A stretch of DNA of 64,000 bases from Pseudonocardia sp. Lineage in GTDB: Bacteria > Actinomycetota > Actinomycetes > Mycobacteriales > Pseudonocardiaceae. A model generated the notes under the pieces. It did no database searches, had not been told where the DNA came from, and saw only the letters and a list, made by a program, of their open reading frames with translations. Each line of letters begins with the position of its first letter. The stretch's first letter is position 1. Location: contig JAJCYC010000171.1 of assembly GCA_029263115.1 (NCBI GenBank), positions 1-64,000 of the forward strand, read 5' to 3'. A program made the position numbers and the translations under genes. Positions 31,161 through 42,497 of the stretch are shown one piece after another.

Positions 31161-31892
31161 GTGCGGGTGGGTGCGCTGTGGGTCGGGTTGGCGCTGGTGG
31201 CTGCCGCGATGACCGGCCCGGTGCCGGCCGGATCGGTAGTGCCGTCCGGGTCGGGCCCGGTGGCCTCACCTGCCGCGATCACCGCCCTGGGGCCGGAGGT
31301 GGCCCGGTTCGTCTGCGCCCGCCCACGCGGTCCGCTCGTCGCCTACGGCCACAGCTACCTGCGCTCGCCCCGGATCGGCGGGGCGCGGGCGAGCTACTCG
31401 ACGCTGACCGCCGCCGGTCTCGGGGTGAAGTCGGTCACCCGGGCGGTCGACAAGGGCACCAGCGAGGACGTCGAGCGGCTGGTCCGACAAGGCCCGACCC
31501 GCTGGGTGCCGGGTAGCGCGGATCTGGTGGTGATCGATGCGGGGATCAACGACATCGGCCGCCGGCTACCGGTCGAGCGCTGGACCGCGTCGCTGCGGCG
31601 CACCCTGGACGCGTTCGTCTCCCGGCCGGTCCCGATGATCCTGCTGGTACGACCGCTCCCGGTGGGCCGCGTCGGGCACCCGGGGCGCGACCCGGCGACG
31701 GTGGCCCGTTACGCGGCGGCGCAGCGCGCGGTGGCCGGCGGCTACTCGGCCGTCCGGATGGTCGACGCCGGCCCGGGGTGGAGCCCGAAGCTGCACCTGG
31801 CTCTGGACGGGGTGCATCCCAACGCCGCCGGGATGGTGCACCTGGCGGGGGCGGTGCGGTCCACCGCGCAGCGGGCGTTCTGCCGGCCCTGA
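31161..31892 (+). CDS. Secreted SGNH/GDSL-like hydrolase
   Basis: Signal peptide; AYGHSYL (block I variant), DAGINDIG (GxND block), DGVHPN (DxxH block). Confidence 0.7.
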   Translation: MRVGALWVGLALVAAAMTGPVPAGSVVPSGSGPVASPAAITALGPEVARFVCARPRGPLVAYGHSYLRSPRIGGARASYSTLTAAGLGVKSVTRAVDKGTSEDVERLVRQGPTRWVPGSADLVVIDAGINDIGRRLPVERWTASLRRTLDAFVSRPVPMILLVRPLPVGRVGHPGRDPATVARYAAAQRAVAGGYSAVRMVDAGPGWSPKLHLALDGVHPNAAGMVHLAGAVRSTAQRAFCRP

Positions 31893-31921
31893 GCCCGCCC
31901 CGGAGTCGTGGCGGGCCCCGT

Positions 31922-32536
31922 TCACCACTCGATGCCGCGCTGGCCCTTCTGACCGACGTCCATCGGATGGCGCACCTTCGTCGTCTCCAGCACCAGGTCG
32001 GCGGCCTCGACCAGCGCCGGCGGGGCGTCCCGGCCGGTGACCACCACGTGTTGGGCCCCTGGTCGCGCCCGCAGGACCGCGACGACCTCCTCGACGTCCA
32101 CCCAGCCCCACTTCAGCGGGTAGGTGAACTCGTCGAGCACATACAGCCGGTGCTCCTGTGCCTCGATTCGGCGGCGGATCTCCCGCCAGCCCTCCTGGGC
32201 GGCGGTCGCGTGGTCGTCCTCGGTGCCCTTCTTGCGGGTCCACGACCAGCCCTCGCCCATCTTGTGCCATTGCACCGGCCCGCCCTCACCTGTCTCGGTG
32301 TGCACCCGGTCGAGGGCCCGGAACGCGGTCTCCTCGCCGACCTTCCACTTCGCCGACTTCACGAACTGGAACACTCCGATCGACCAGCCCTGGTTCCAGG
32401 CCCGCAGGGCCAGCCCGAACGCGGCGGTGGACTTCCCTTTCATCTCGCCGGTGTGCACGATCAACAGCGGCCGGTTGCGGCGAGCGCGGGTGGTCAGCCC
32501 ATCCTCGGGTACCTCGGCGACCTGGCCCTTCGGCAT
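31922..32536 (-). CDS. cobO: Cob(I)yrinic acid a,c-diamide adenosyltransferase
   Basis: LLIVHTGEMKGKSTAAFGLALRAWNQGWSIGVFQFVKS ... YVLDEFTYPLKWGWVD. Confidence 0.97.
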   Translation of the reverse strand: MPKGQVAEVPEDGLTTRARRNRPLLIVHTGEMKGKSTAAFGLALRAWNQGWSIGVFQFVKSAKWKVGEETAFRALDRVHTETGEGGPVQWHKMGEGWSWTRKKGTEDDHATAAQEGWREIRRRIEAQEHRLYVLDEFTYPLKWGWVDVEEVVAVLRARPGAQHVVVTGRDAPPALVEAADLVLETTKVRHPMDVGQKGQRGIEW

Positions 32537-32601
32537 GGTGCTCCCTCCAGTCGGGTGGTGAGTGCATAACACCGTTCCGGCGTGACCATGCACTCACGGG
32601 G

Positions 32602-34731
32602 TCAGGCGGCGCGGGTTGCCCGGACGACGCCGGCCACCCGATCCGCGGACAGCTCCGAAATCGTCACCAACGGGGCTCCGGCGGCGGCGGCCACGCCCGC
32701 GGCCATCCCCAGCCGTACCGGTCCGGCCTCGCAGTCGACCACCACGGTGGCCACCCCGGCGGCACCGAGCAGCGCGGCTGCCCGCAGCGAGTCGGCGACC
32801 GGGTCGCCACCCGGCCGCACCGGTACCGTCGCCCGGCCGTCGGTCAGCAGCACCAGCAGCGGCCGGCGGGTGGGATCGCGCAACCGCTCCACCTCGAGCA
32901 CCCGCCGGGCGGTGAGCAGGCCGTCGGCCAGCGGGGTGCGCCCGCCAGTGCGCAGCCGGGCCAACCGGGTCACCGCGGTGGGTACCGACGTCGTCGGCGG
33001 CAGCAGCAGCTCCGCCCCGCCGGCCCGGAAACTGACCAGGCCGACCTTGTCGCGGCGCTGGTAGGCGTCCCGCAGCAGGGACACCACCGCGCCGCTCACC
33101 GCGGCCATCCGGCGGCGCGCGGCCATCGAGCCGGAGGCGTCCACCACGAACAGCACGAGGTTGCCCTCACGGCCCTCCCGAACCGCGTGGCGCAGGTCCT
33201 CCCCGAGCACCCGCAGACCGGGACCGCGACGGCCTCGGGCCCGCTGGTGCGGGGCGGCGGCCAGCACGGTGGCAACGAGGTGCAGGTCCGCCGCCCGGGT
33301 CGTGGTTGCGGCGGCGGCGCGGACCACCCGGCCGTGCGGGGTACGGGCCCGGGAGCGGCGCCCGGGCGCGCCCTCGCCCACCCCGGGCACGGTCAGCAGC
33401 CGGGCCCGGAACGCCGGAGCGGGAGCCGGCGCCGGTCGGGACGCCCCGTCGCCTGCGGGGCCCCCACCGGTCGGCCGCTGACCGGTGGACGCCGCGGCGC
33501 CACCACCTGGCCCGTCGGGCGGGTCGTCGGGTCCGTCGGAGGCCGCCGAGTCCCGGTCCCCGGGTTCGGCCGGTGTACCGGTACCGCCCGAGGAGTCGCC
33601 GCCACCGGCGGAGTCGCCGGGCACCTCGGAGCCGCCGCCACCGTCGGGATCGACGTCCTGGTCAGCGGAGCCACCGGCCGGGTCGGGGCCCGCGTCGGGC
33701 GGGGTGTCCCGAGCCTGCTCCAGCGCCCGCTCCAGCGCGTCCTGGTCCAAGCCGGGCTCGTCGAACGGGTCCCGGCGACGGCGGTGCGGCAGCGCCAGGC
33801 GGGCGGCCACCCGCACGTCCTGCTCGGCGACCTCGTCAGCGCCCCGCCACGCCGCGTGCGCCACGGCGGTCCGCGCGGTCACCAGGTCGGCCCGCATCCC
33901 GTCGACGTCGAAGGCGGCGCACACGGACGCGATCCGACGCAGCTCCGGGTCGGGCAACGACACGCCGGACAGCCGCTCGCGGGCTGCGGCCACCCGTCGC
34001 GCCAGCGCCTCCTCCTCGGCGCGCCAGGACCCGGCGAACCCGACCGGATCGGCCTCGTAGGCCAGCCGGCGGCGCACCACCTCCACCCGGGTGTCGACCT
34101 CCCGCGCGGCGGCCACCTCGACGGTCAGCCCGAAGCGGTCGAGCAGCTGCGGACGCAGCTCGCCCTCCTCCGGGTTCATCGTCCCGACCAGCAGGAACGA
34201 CGCCGCGTGGGACAACGACACCCCGTCGCGCTCCACGTGCGCGCGGCCCATCGCGGCCGCATCCAGCAACAGATCGACCAGGTGGTCGTGCAGCAGGTTG
34301 ACCTCGTCGACGTAGAGCAGGCCGCGGTGGGCGGCCGCCAGCAGCCCCGGCTGGTAGGCCCGCACCCCCTCCGACAGCGCCCGCTCCAGGTCCAGAGAGC
34401 CGACCAGCCGGTCTTCGGTGGCCCCGACCGGCAGCTCCACCAGCCGGGACGCCCGGCCGGTGGACGGCGCATCCGACGGGTGCGGGCCGTCCGGGCAGTG
34501 CGGGTCGGCCCGGGCCGGGTCGCAGCCGAACCGGCACCCGGTGACCACCGCGCGGTCCGGCAACAGTCCGGCCAGCGCCCGGACCACGGTCGACTTCGCG
34601 GTGCCCTTCTCCCCGCGCACCAGCACGCCACCGATCGCCGGGTGCACCGCGGTCAGCAGCAACGCCAGCCGCATGTCCTGGTGGCCGACGACCGCGCTGA
34701 ACGGGAACGCGGCCGGGGCCGGGGCAGTCAC
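32602..34731 (-). CDS. Fused AAA+ / VWA magnesium (or cobalt) chelatase subunit
   Basis: [57 protein letters not shown]; adjacent to cobO/cobB. Confidence 0.93.
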   Translation of the reverse strand: MTAPAPAAFPFSAVVGHQDMRLALLLTAVHPAIGGVLVRGEKGTAKSTVVRALAGLLPDRAVVTGCRFGCDPARADPHCPDGPHPSDAPSTGRASRLVELPVGATEDRLVGSLDLERALSEGVRAYQPGLLAAAHRGLLYVDEVNLLHDHLVDLLLDAAAMGRAHVERDGVSLSHAASFLLVGTMNPEEGELRPQLLDRFGLTVEVAAAREVDTRVEVVRRRLAYEADPVGFAGSWRAEEEALARRVAAARERLSGVSLPDPELRRIASVCAAFDVDGMRADLVTARTAVAHAAWRGADEVAEQDVRVAARLALPHRRRRDPFDEPGLDQDALERALEQARDTPPDAGPDPAGGSADQDVDPDGGGGSEVPGDSAGGGDSSGGTGTPAEPGDRDSAASDGPDDPPDGPGGGAAASTGQRPTGGGPAGDGASRPAPAPAPAFRARLLTVPGVGEGAPGRRSRARTPHGRVVRAAAATTTRAADLHLVATVLAAAPHQRARGRRGPGLRVLGEDLRHAVREGREGNLVLFVVDASGSMAARRRMAAVSGAVVSLLRDAYQRRDKVGLVSFRAGGAELLLPPTTSVPTAVTRLARLRTGGRTPLADGLLTARRVLEVERLRDPTRRPLLVLLTDGRATVPVRPGGDPVADSLRAAALLGAAGVATVVVDCEAGPVRLGMAAGVAAAAGAPLVTISELSADRVAGVVRATRAA

Positions 34732-35255
34732 CGCGACCGCGCGAACTCAACGGACCGCTCGCGCCGGGCCCGGCGCATCGGGACGTGCTCGATCCCGTCC
34801 CAGTCGTAGGCCGCGCCGGCCGGCACGAAGCCGTGTCCGGCGTAGAACTCGATCTGCGGCACCTGCGCATCCAGCACGCAGCTACCGTCGGCGACCTCGG
34901 CGAGCGCCGCGTTCATCAACCGCCGCCCGAGATGGCGGCCACGCACCTCGCGCGCCACGCACAGCCGCCCGATCCGGTACCCGCCGTCGGGTTCCTTCAG
35001 CAGCCGGACGCACCCCAGCACCGGCTCGGGCGCGCCGAGAGCAGCGCCAGCGGAACGAGCATCGGCCCAGCTGCCGCCGAGCCAGTAGTGCCGGGTGCGG
35101 GGTTCCAGGTCGCGCCCGTCGAGCTCGGCGTAGACGCAACGCTGCTCGACGACGAACACCTCGACCCGCAGCCGCAGCAGCGCGTACAGCGTGGCGGGGT
35201 CGAGGTCGGCGGCCCACTCCCGGTGGACGGTGGCCGCTACCGCATCGGTACTCAC
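34728..35255 (-). CDS. GNAT family N-acetyltransferase
   Basis: [32 protein letters not shown] ... [23 protein letters not shown]. Confidence 0.85.
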   Translation of the reverse strand: MSTDAVAATVHREWAADLDPATLYALLRLRVEVFVVEQRCVYAELDGRDLEPRTRHYWLGGSWADARSAGAALGAPEPVLGCVRLLKEPDGGYRIGRLCVAREVRGRHLGRRLMNAALAEVADGSCVLDAQVPQIEFYAGHGFVPAGAAYDWDGIEHVPMRRARRERSVEFARSR

Positions 35256-35423
35256 CGGGTCTGCCTACCAGACGGGCGGCCGGATCGGCGACGCCGGATA
35301 CCCGGCCGGGGACCGATCTCACGCGGCAACGACCACCTCGGCCCGGTTACCGATCGTGGACGGATCCGGCGCACCGGTCATCGGATCGGGCCGGCGTCGG
35401 GGCCGGCGGCTACTGTCGTCCCG

Positions 35424-36800
35424 GTGCGTCACTTCGACCTGGTGATCATCGGCTCCGGCTCCGGGAACTCCCTGCCCGACCAGCGGTTCACCCACCTGCG
35501 GGTCGCGGTCGTCGAGGAGTCGACCTTCGGCGGCACCTGCCTGAACGTCGGCTGCATCCCCACCAAGATGTTCGTCTACGCGGCGAACGTGGCCCGGACC
35601 GCCCGCGACTCCGAACGGTTCGGCATCGACGCGAGCGTGGACAAGGTCCGCTGGACCGACATCCGGGACCGGGTGTTCGGCCGGATCGACCCGATCACCG
35701 AGGGCGGCCGCGAGTACCGGGCGCACGGCGAGCCGAACATCACCCTGATCAGCGGGCACGCCCAGTTCACCGGCCCGCGCACGGTCGCCGTGGCGCTGTC
35801 CGACGGCGGCACCGAGGAGATCACCGCCGACCGGTTCGTGATCGCCACAGGGGCGCGGGCCACCGTGCCGGACGAGATCGCGTCCTCGGGCGTGCCGTTC
35901 CACACCTCCGACACGATCATGCGGGTGGACGAGCTGCCGGCCCGGTTGGTGATCGTCGGCGGTGGGTACATCGCCGCCGAGTTCGCGCACGTGTTCTCCT
36001 CGCTGGGCACCGAGGTGACGCTGGTCTCCCGGGGTTCGGGTCTGCTGCGTCAGCAGGACGAGACGGTGACCGCCCGGTTCACCGAGGTGGCCCGCCGGCA
36101 CTGGGACGTGCGCACCGGCTGCACGGTGGCCGGCGCCGAGCAGGTCGGCGGGGAGATCCGGGCGCGGCTGTCCGACGGCACGGTGGTCTCCGGGGACGTC
36201 CTGCTGGTGGCCACCGGCCGAGCGCCGAACAGCGACCGGTTGAACCTGGCCGCCGCCGGGGTCCGGGTGCGTGAGGACGGCCGGGTGGCGGTCGACGAGT
36301 TCCAGCGCACCGATGCCGCGCACATCTACGCCCTGGGCGACGTGAGCTCGCCGTATCAGCTCAAGCACGTCGCCAACCACGAGGCAAAGGTCGTCGCGCA
36401 CAACCTGGCCGACCCGGACTCCCCGCGCCGGGTGGACCACCGGTACGTGCCGGCCGCGGTGTTCACCGAGCCGGAGATCGCCTCGGTCGGGCTCACCGAG
36501 CAGCAGTGCCGGGAGCGGGGCGGTCGCTACGTGAGCGTCACCCAGGAGTACGGCTCGGTGGCCTACGGCTGGGCGATGGAGGACACCACCGGGTTCTGCA
36601 AGCTGCTCGCCGACCCGGCCACCGGGCAGCTGCTCGGCGCGCATCTGATGGGACCGCAGGCCTCCAGCGTGATCCAGCCGGTGATCCAGGCGATGTCGTT
36701 CGGTTTGGCGATCCGGGAGATGGCGGAGGGGCAGTACTGGATCCATCCCGCGCTGCCCGAGGTGGTGGAGAACGCGCTGCTCAGCCTGCCGCTGGACTAG
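35424..36800 (+). CDS. mtr: Mycothione reductase
   Basis: [59 protein letters not shown]. Confidence 0.95.
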   Translation: MRHFDLVIIGSGSGNSLPDQRFTHLRVAVVEESTFGGTCLNVGCIPTKMFVYAANVARTARDSERFGIDASVDKVRWTDIRDRVFGRIDPITEGGREYRAHGEPNITLISGHAQFTGPRTVAVALSDGGTEEITADRFVIATGARATVPDEIASSGVPFHTSDTIMRVDELPARLVIVGGGYIAAEFAHVFSSLGTEVTLVSRGSGLLRQQDETVTARFTEVARRHWDVRTGCTVAGAEQVGGEIRARLSDGTVVSGDVLLVATGRAPNSDRLNLAAAGVRVREDGRVAVDEFQRTDAAHIYALGDVSSPYQLKHVANHEAKVVAHNLADPDSPRRVDHRYVPAAVFTEPEIASVGLTEQQCRERGGRYVSVTQEYGSVAYGWAMEDTTGFCKLLADPATGQLLGAHLMGPQASSVIQPVIQAMSFGLAIREMAEGQYWIHPALPEVVENALLSLPLD

Positions 36801-37176
36801 CGGGTGGCATCCAGGATCGGCACCTCGTAGGCGCTCATCCGGCGATCCGCGGTGACCAGGGTCAGGCCCTCACACCGGGCCTGCGCGACGAGCAGCCGGT
36901 CGAACGGGTCCTGGTTGTACACGGGTAGCCGACCGGCGAGCAGAGCGTGGGCCAGCGTCACGTGCAGGGTTCGGAAGCCGTCCGTCTCGAAGTGCCGATC
37001 GAGGTCGTCCGTGGACTCCAGCTTGCCGAGGTTCTGCTTGAACGCGATCTCGTAGCCGGACACGGCTGAGACCAGCACTTCGTCCGCGTCGGCGATGTCG
37101 CTCTGGGCCCGTCCGCCCAATCGGGGGTGCCCCCCAGCCACCAGAGCACCACATGGGTATCCAGCAGTAGCTTCAC
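36797..37176 (-). pseudogene. VapC-family PIN toxin, frame-disrupted
   Basis: GTG start MKLLLDTHVVLWWLGG | HPRLGGRAQSDIADADEVLVSAVSGYEIAFKQ...[32 protein letters not shown]; single-base break at C6 (G6 on sense) run 37130-37135. Confidence 0.8.
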
Positions 37177-37462
37177 CCGCCGTCCGAACGGATCTCCCGG
37201 GTACCCGCTTCCTCCGGGTTGATTCCCAGTTCCGGTACATCTCGTCGATCGACTCGCCCCACTCGCCGCCCGGATCGTCGAAGTCGTCGGCGATCCAGAT
37301 CTTGCCCGCCAGGGCGCCGGGCACCCTGGGCTCGGTCCGGCGCTGCAGTGGCACGATCTTGGCCACCGGCCTGCCGTTGCGGGCGAGGACGATCTCGTCG
37401 CCGGCTTCGACCCGCTCCACCAGCTTGGAGAGCTGGGTCTTCGCCTCGTAGATACTGACCAG
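37173..37462 (-). pseudogene. Phd/YefM/VapB-type antitoxin, frame-disrupted near C-terminus; non-ATG/GTG start
   Basis: (L)VSIYEAKTQLSKLVERVEAGDEIVLARNGRPVAKIVPLQRR...GKIWIADDFDDP; one inserted G near 37232 gives ELGINPEEAGTREIRSDGG* ending on the vapC GTGA overlap. Confidence 0.6.
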
Positions 37463-37464
37463 GT

Positions 37465-39027
37465 CTAGTCAGATCCGGGCGGCACGAACGGTAGGCCGGC
37501 CGGCGCGCCTTCGGCGATCAGCCGCAGCACGGCGTCCGTGTCGAGGTGGCGTTCTACCAGGTCACCCAGCAGGTCCAGCTGCGCCGCCCGGACCCGCGCG
37601 AAGCAGGTGTCGGCGGCCGGCACGAAACCCGGCGGCGCGACCCGGGCCAACAGCGCTCGGCGGAAACCGTCGTTCTCCAGCAGCCCGTGCCAGTGCGTGC
37701 CCAGCACCGCGCCGGCGTCCGAGCCCTCCGAACCGTCAGCGCCGCCCGCCGCCGCGCCGTCCGGCCCGTCGGCCCCCGGCCCGGCCGGCCCGACGACCAC
37801 CAGCGGGGCGTCACCGGAGCGCACGACCCGGCCGTGGTGGATCTCGTAGCCGGTGACCGGATACCCGAGCGCGGCACCGGAGGGACGGGCCAGGTGCTTG
37901 GCCGGCTCGAACCGCACCTCCAGGTCAAGCAAACCCAGACCATCGGTGACCGGCCGCGGCGACTCCACCCCCGCCGGATCGAGGATCCGCCGCCCGAGCA
38001 TCTGGTAGCCACCGCAGATGCCCAGCACCGCACGCCCGGCCCTGGCGTGCGCCACCACCGCGTCGGCCAGCCCGCTGTCCCGCAGCCAGCCCAGGTCGGC
38101 CACGGCCGACTTGGTGCCCGGCAGCACCACCAGGTCGACGTCGACCAGCCGGGACGGCTCGGTCACGTAGCGCACCGCCACCCCCGGCTCGCTGGCCAGC
38201 GCGTCGACGTCGGTGGCGTTGGAGATCCGCGGCAGCCGCGGCACGGCCACCCGCAGCCAGCGCCGACCCAGCGGCGGGGGCGGCCGGCCGACCACCCCGT
38301 CGGCGACCGAGGACAGCGAATCCTCGGCGTCCAGCCAGAGCCGCCCGTCGTACGGCAGCACGCCGAGGGTGTCGCGGCCGGTCAGCGCACGGAGCTGGCG
38401 CAGGCCCGGTTCCAGCAGCGCCGGGTCGCCGCGGAACTTGTTGACCACGAACCCGGCGACCAGCGCCTGGTCGGCCGCCGAGAGCAGCGCCAGGGTGCCG
38501 AACAGGTGTGCCAGCACCCCGCCCCGGTCGATGTCGCCGACCACCAGCACCGGCAGCCCGGCCGCCCGGGCCAGACCCATGTTCGCGATGTCGGTGGCCC
38601 GCAGGTTGATCTCCGTCGGCGAGCCGGCGCCCTCGCAGATCACCACGTCGTAATCCCGGCGCAGCCCCGCCAGGGTCTCGGTGACCACCCCCAGCAGTGC
38701 CGGCTTGCGCTCCCGGTAGGACATCGCGCTGACCGTGCCATCCACCCGGCCCAGGACGACCACCTGGGAGGTCCGGTCGCTGCCCGGCTTGAGCAGCACC
38801 GGGTTGAACCGCACCGACGGCTCCAGCCCGCAGGCCGTCGCCTGGGCGACCTGCGCGCGGCCGATCTCCCCGCCGTCCGGGGTGACCACCGAGTTGTTCG
38901 ACATGTTCTGCGCCTTGAACGGCGCGACCTTCACCCCGGTGCGGACCAACCACCGGCACAGGCCGGTGACCAGCACGCTCTTGCCGGCGTCCGACGTCGT
39001 CCCGGCGACCAGCAGCGCTCCGCTCAT
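37465..39027 (-). CDS. cobQ: Cobyric acid synthase
   Basis: [23 protein letters not shown] ... [12 protein letters not shown] ... [10 protein letters not shown]. Confidence 0.97.
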   Translation of the reverse strand: MSGALLVAGTTSDAGKSVLVTGLCRWLVRTGVKVAPFKAQNMSNNSVVTPDGGEIGRAQVAQATACGLEPSVRFNPVLLKPGSDRTSQVVVLGRVDGTVSAMSYRERKPALLGVVTETLAGLRRDYDVVICEGAGSPTEINLRATDIANMGLARAAGLPVLVVGDIDRGGVLAHLFGTLALLSAADQALVAGFVVNKFRGDPALLEPGLRQLRALTGRDTLGVLPYDGRLWLDAEDSLSSVADGVVGRPPPPLGRRWLRVAVPRLPRISNATDVDALASEPGVAVRYVTEPSRLVDVDLVVLPGTKSAVADLGWLRDSGLADAVVAHARAGRAVLGICGGYQMLGRRILDPAGVESPRPVTDGLGLLDLEVRFEPAKHLARPSGAALGYPVTGYEIHHGRVVRSGDAPLVVVGPAGPGADGPDGAAAGGADGSEGSDAGAVLGTHWHGLLENDGFRRALLARVAPPGFVPAADTCFARVRAAQLDLLGDLVERHLDTDAVLRLIAEGAPAGLPFVPPGSD

Positions 39028-39058
39028 GCCCCGGTCCGCAGCTGTCCGGCCCGGAGCG

Positions 39059-39916
39059 TCACGGGAGGGTGAGGATCTCCGCGCCGTCGGTGGTGACCAG
39101 CACGGTGTGCTCGAACTGGGCAGTGCGCCGGCGGTCCGTGGTGACCACGGTCCAGCCGTCGTCCCAGATGTCGTAGTCGATGGTGCCGAGGTTGATCATC
39201 GGCTCGATGGTGAAGGTCATCCCGGTCTCGAGCACCGTGTCGACGTCGGGGGCGTCGTAGTGCAGCACCACCAGGCCGGCGTGGAAGGCCCGACCGATGC
39301 CGTGCCCGGTGAAGTCGCGCACCACGCCGTAGCCGAAGCGCTTGGCGTAGGACTCGATCACCCGGCCCACCACGTTCAGCGGCCGGCCCGGGTGCACCGC
39401 CTTGATCGCCCGGGCCAGCGCCTCCCGGGTGCGCTCGACCAGCAGACGGTCCTCCTCGGCGACGTCACCGGCCAGGAAGGTGGCATTGGTGTCGCCGTGC
39501 ACGCCACCGATGAACCCGGTGACGTCGATGTTCACGATGTCGCCGTCCGAGATCACCGTGGAGTCGGGGATACCGTGGCAGATGACCTCGTTCAGGCTGG
39601 TGCAGCAGCTCTTGGGGAAACCTCGGTAACCGAGCGTCGACGGGTAGGCACCGTGGTCGCACAGGTACTCGTGCACCACCCGGTCGATCTCGTCGGTGGT
39701 GACACCCGGGCGCACCGCCGCTCCCCCGGCGGCGAGCGCGCGGGCCGCGATCCGGCCGGCGACCCGCATCGCCTCGATCACCTCCGGCGGCTGCACCCAC
39801 GGATCGGTGCTGGGCCGGGGGCCACGTCGACCGACGTACTCGGGCCTCGGGATCTCCATCGGCACCGGTCGCATCGGTCCGACTCGGCCGGGGGTGAGAG
39901 CTTCGCGCACGGGCAT
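39059..39916 (-). CDS. map: Type I methionyl aminopeptidase
   Basis: [51 protein letters not shown] ... GHGIGRAFH. Confidence 0.97.
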   Translation of the reverse strand: MPVREALTPGRVGPMRPVPMEIPRPEYVGRRGPRPSTDPWVQPPEVIEAMRVAGRIAARALAAGGAAVRPGVTTDEIDRVVHEYLCDHGAYPSTLGYRGFPKSCCTSLNEVICHGIPDSTVISDGDIVNIDVTGFIGGVHGDTNATFLAGDVAEEDRLLVERTREALARAIKAVHPGRPLNVVGRVIESYAKRFGYGVVRDFTGHGIGRAFHAGLVVLHYDAPDVDTVLETGMTFTIEPMINLGTIDYDIWDDGWTVVTTDRRRTAQFEHTVLVTTDGAEILTLP

Positions 39917-39926
39917 GAACGTCAGC

Positions 39927-40301
39927 TTAAATGCTGGCGGTCCGGGTTCGTAGCACTGCGGCGGCAACGAGTCGCCAACCGAGCACGAGCAGTGTCAGGC
40001 TCAGGACGGTGACCAGCGCGAACGCCACCGGAAGCCGACCAGTGAGCGCGCCACGCAGGGCCAGGCCGAGCATCGCCGCGCCACCCAGGGCCCACAGACC
40101 GGCGGGCAGCGCGGTCGGCCCGCGCCACACGCGACCGACCAACCAGCCCACCGCCAGCCCGGCCAGCAACGGCGCCGCGGTGCCGGCCACCCCGGCCACG
40201 TCCAGCCCCTCGGCGTGCGAGCCCCGCCCGACCACGGCGAACACGCCGACCGCCGCCACGTCGGCGATCAGCGCGAGCAGCACACCCCGGGCGCGGATCA
40301 C
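39927..40301 (-). CDS. DUF3054 family membrane protein
   Basis: Four-helix membrane protein; [23 protein letters not shown]. Confidence 0.75.
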   Translation of the reverse strand: MIRARGVLLALIADVAAVGVFAVVGRGSHAEGLDVAGVAGTAAPLLAGLAVGWLVGRVWRGPTALPAGLWALGGAAMLGLALRGALTGRLPVAFALVTVLSLTLLVLGWRLVAAAVLRTRTASI

Positions 40302-40330
40302 CCGGCCAGGCTAGTTGCCCACCGCCGGCA

Positions 40331-40384
40331 ACTCAGCACAGCACGGTCACTCAGCACAGCACGGTCACTCAGAACAGCACGGTG
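40331..40384. repeat. 18-bp x3 tandem repeat (ACTCAGCACAGCACGGTC) spanning the stop of the downstream GNAT gene
   Basis: Direct reading: copies at 40331-40348, 40349-40366, 40367-40384 (last one diverged). Confidence 0.9.
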
Positions 40385-41202
40385 GCGAAGCTGGCGATCT
40401 GGGTGAACCCGATCCGGGAGTAGGCGGCGCGTGCCGGGGTGTTGTAGGCGTTGACGTACAGGCTGGCCACCCGGCCCATCGCGACGAGCCGGTCGACGAC
40501 CGCGGCGGTGCCCGCGGACCCGAAGCCGCGGCCCCGGCGGTCCGGGTGCACCCACACGCCCTGGATCTGGCCCACCCGGGAGGACAGCGCGCCGATCTCG
40601 GCCTTGAACACGACCTCACCGTCCTCGAAGCGGGCGAACGCCCGGCCACCGGCGATCTGCTCGGCCACCCGGGCCCGGTACCCGGCCCCGCCGTCGCCCA
40701 GCTGCGGGTCGATCCCGACCTCTTCGCTGAACATCGCCACCGCCGCCGGCAGGTAGCGCTCCAGCTCGTCCGGGTGCACCTGGCGGACGGCGGGATCGGC
40801 GCGGGTGGTGGCCCTGGTCGGCAGCACCATCAGCGGCTGGTCGGCGCGGACCTCGCGGGCCGGCGACCAGTCCTGCTCCAGCTCGCTCCACAGCGGCAGG
40901 ACCAGCTCGGCCCGGCCGACCAGCGACGAGCAGCCCCGGCCCCGGCGGCGGGCGCGGTCGGCGAAGGCGCGCAGGGCCGGGCGCTCGCCCCGCAGCGGGA
41001 CCAGGTTCGCGCCCACGAAACAGAGACCCTCGAGCCGGGCGCCCATGCCCCACAGCTCTCCCCCGAGCCGCCAGGAGTCGATCCCGGCCAACTCGACCCG
41101 CGACGCCACCATGCACCCGGCGACCGGGTCCGCATCCAGCGCAAGCTGCACCCCGGCCCGGTCACGCTCGTCGAGCAGGCGCGGGCCACCTACCCTCAGC
41201 AC
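40369..41202 (-). CDS. GNAT N-acetyltransferase with DUF4081 N-terminal domain
   Basis: VLRVGGPRLLDERDRAGVQLALDADPVAGCMVASRVELAG ... IQGVWVHPDRRGRGFGSAGTAAVVDR. Confidence 0.85.
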   Translation of the reverse strand: MLRVGGPRLLDERDRAGVQLALDADPVAGCMVASRVELAGIDSWRLGGELWGMGARLEGLCFVGANLVPLRGERPALRAFADRARRRGRGCSSLVGRAELVLPLWSELEQDWSPAREVRADQPLMVLPTRATTRADPAVRQVHPDELERYLPAAVAMFSEEVGIDPQLGDGGAGYRARVAEQIAGGRAFARFEDGEVVFKAEIGALSSRVGQIQGVWVHPDRRGRGFGSAGTAAVVDRLVAMGRVASLYVNAYNTPARAAYSRIGFTQIASFATVLF

Positions 41203-41256
41203 CGGTCCAGATTGCCAGACGACCGCGATCCACACACCTGTCGGCCACCGATCGGA

Positions 41257-42423
41257 TCAGGTGACGACCACCTCAGCCGCGCCACCGGGCTGTCCGGCCT
41301 CGGTACCCATCGACTCGGCCAGCCGCAGAGCTTCCTCGATCAGCGTCTCCACGATCTGGTGCTCGGGCACGGTCTTGATCACCTCGCCCTTGACGAAGAT
41401 CTGGCCCTTGCCGTTGCCGGAGGCCACCCCGAGGTCGGCCTCCCTGGCCTCACCGGGCCCGTTCACCACGCAGCCCATCACCGCCACCCGCAGTGGGACC
41501 TCCATGCCGGTGAGCCCGGCGGTGACCTCGTCGGCCAGCTTGTAGACATCGACCTGGGCCCGCCCGCAGGACGGGCAGGACACGATCTCCAGCTTCCGGG
41601 GCCGCAGGTTCAGCGACTCCAGGATCTGGTTGCCGACCTTGACCTCCTCCACCGGCGGCGCGGACAGCGAGACCCGGATGGTGTCTCCGATCCCCCGCGA
41701 CAGCAGCGCGCCGAAGGCCAGCGCCGACTTGATGGTGCCCTGGAACGCCGGACCGGCCTCGGTGACACCCAGGTGCAGGGGGTAGTCGCATGCCTCGGCG
41801 AGCAGCTCGTAGGCCCGGATCATCACCACCGGGTCGTTGTGCTTGACCGAGATCTTGATGTCGTGGAAGTCGTGCTCGGCGAACAGGCCCGCCTCCCACA
41901 GCGCCGACTCGACCAGCGCCTCGGGGGTGGCCTTGCCGTACTTCTCCATCAGCCGCTTGTCCAGCGACCCGGCGTTCACCCCGATCCGGATCGGGGTGCC
42001 CCGGTCCTTGGCCGCAGCGGCGATCTGTTTGACCTGGTCGTCGAACTTGCGGATGTTGCCCGGGTTCACCCGCACGGCCGCGCAACCGGCGTCGATCGCG
42101 GCGAACACGTACTTCGGCTGGAAGTGGATGTCCGCGATCACCGGGATCTTCGACTTGCGGGCGATCGCGGGCAGCGCCTCGGCGTCGTCCTGGGACGGGC
42201 AGGCCACCCGGACGATGTCGCAGCCGGCGGCGGTCAGTTCGGCGATCTGCTGCAGGGTGGAGTTGACGTCGGCGGTCAGGGTGGTGGTCATCGACTGGAC
42301 CGACACCGGGTACTGGCTACCCACGCCGACCGCGCCGACGCGGAGCTGGCGGGTCGGCCGGCGGGCGGCCAAGGTAGGCGGCGGGGTGGCGGGCATACCG
42401 AGGCTGACGCTGCTGGCGCTCAC
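41257..42423 (-). CDS. ispG: 4-hydroxy-3-methylbut-2-enyl diphosphate synthase
   Basis: [41 protein letters not shown] ... [12 protein letters not shown]. Confidence 0.97.
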   Translation of the reverse strand: MSASSVSLGMPATPPPTLAARRPTRQLRVGAVGVGSQYPVSVQSMTTTLTADVNSTLQQIAELTAAGCDIVRVACPSQDDAEALPAIARKSKIPVIADIHFQPKYVFAAIDAGCAAVRVNPGNIRKFDDQVKQIAAAAKDRGTPIRIGVNAGSLDKRLMEKYGKATPEALVESALWEAGLFAEHDFHDIKISVKHNDPVVMIRAYELLAEACDYPLHLGVTEAGPAFQGTIKSALAFGALLSRGIGDTIRVSLSAPPVEEVKVGNQILESLNLRPRKLEIVSCPSCGRAQVDVYKLADEVTAGLTGMEVPLRVAVMGCVVNGPGEAREADLGVASGNGKGQIFVKGEVIKTVPEHQIVETLIEEALRLAESMGTEAGQPGGAAEVVVT

Positions 42424-42497
42424 GACCGCCAGTATCCCCCGGTTCGGGCCGGGGCGCCGCCGGCCGTGGCCGGTTCCACTCGGTCCGGTTCCCGAGG

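Noticed and set aside
31893-32610. Cobalamin riboswitch upstream of cobO
   Set aside because: No convincing B12-box or space for a ~200-nt aptamer between the chelatase gene and cobO
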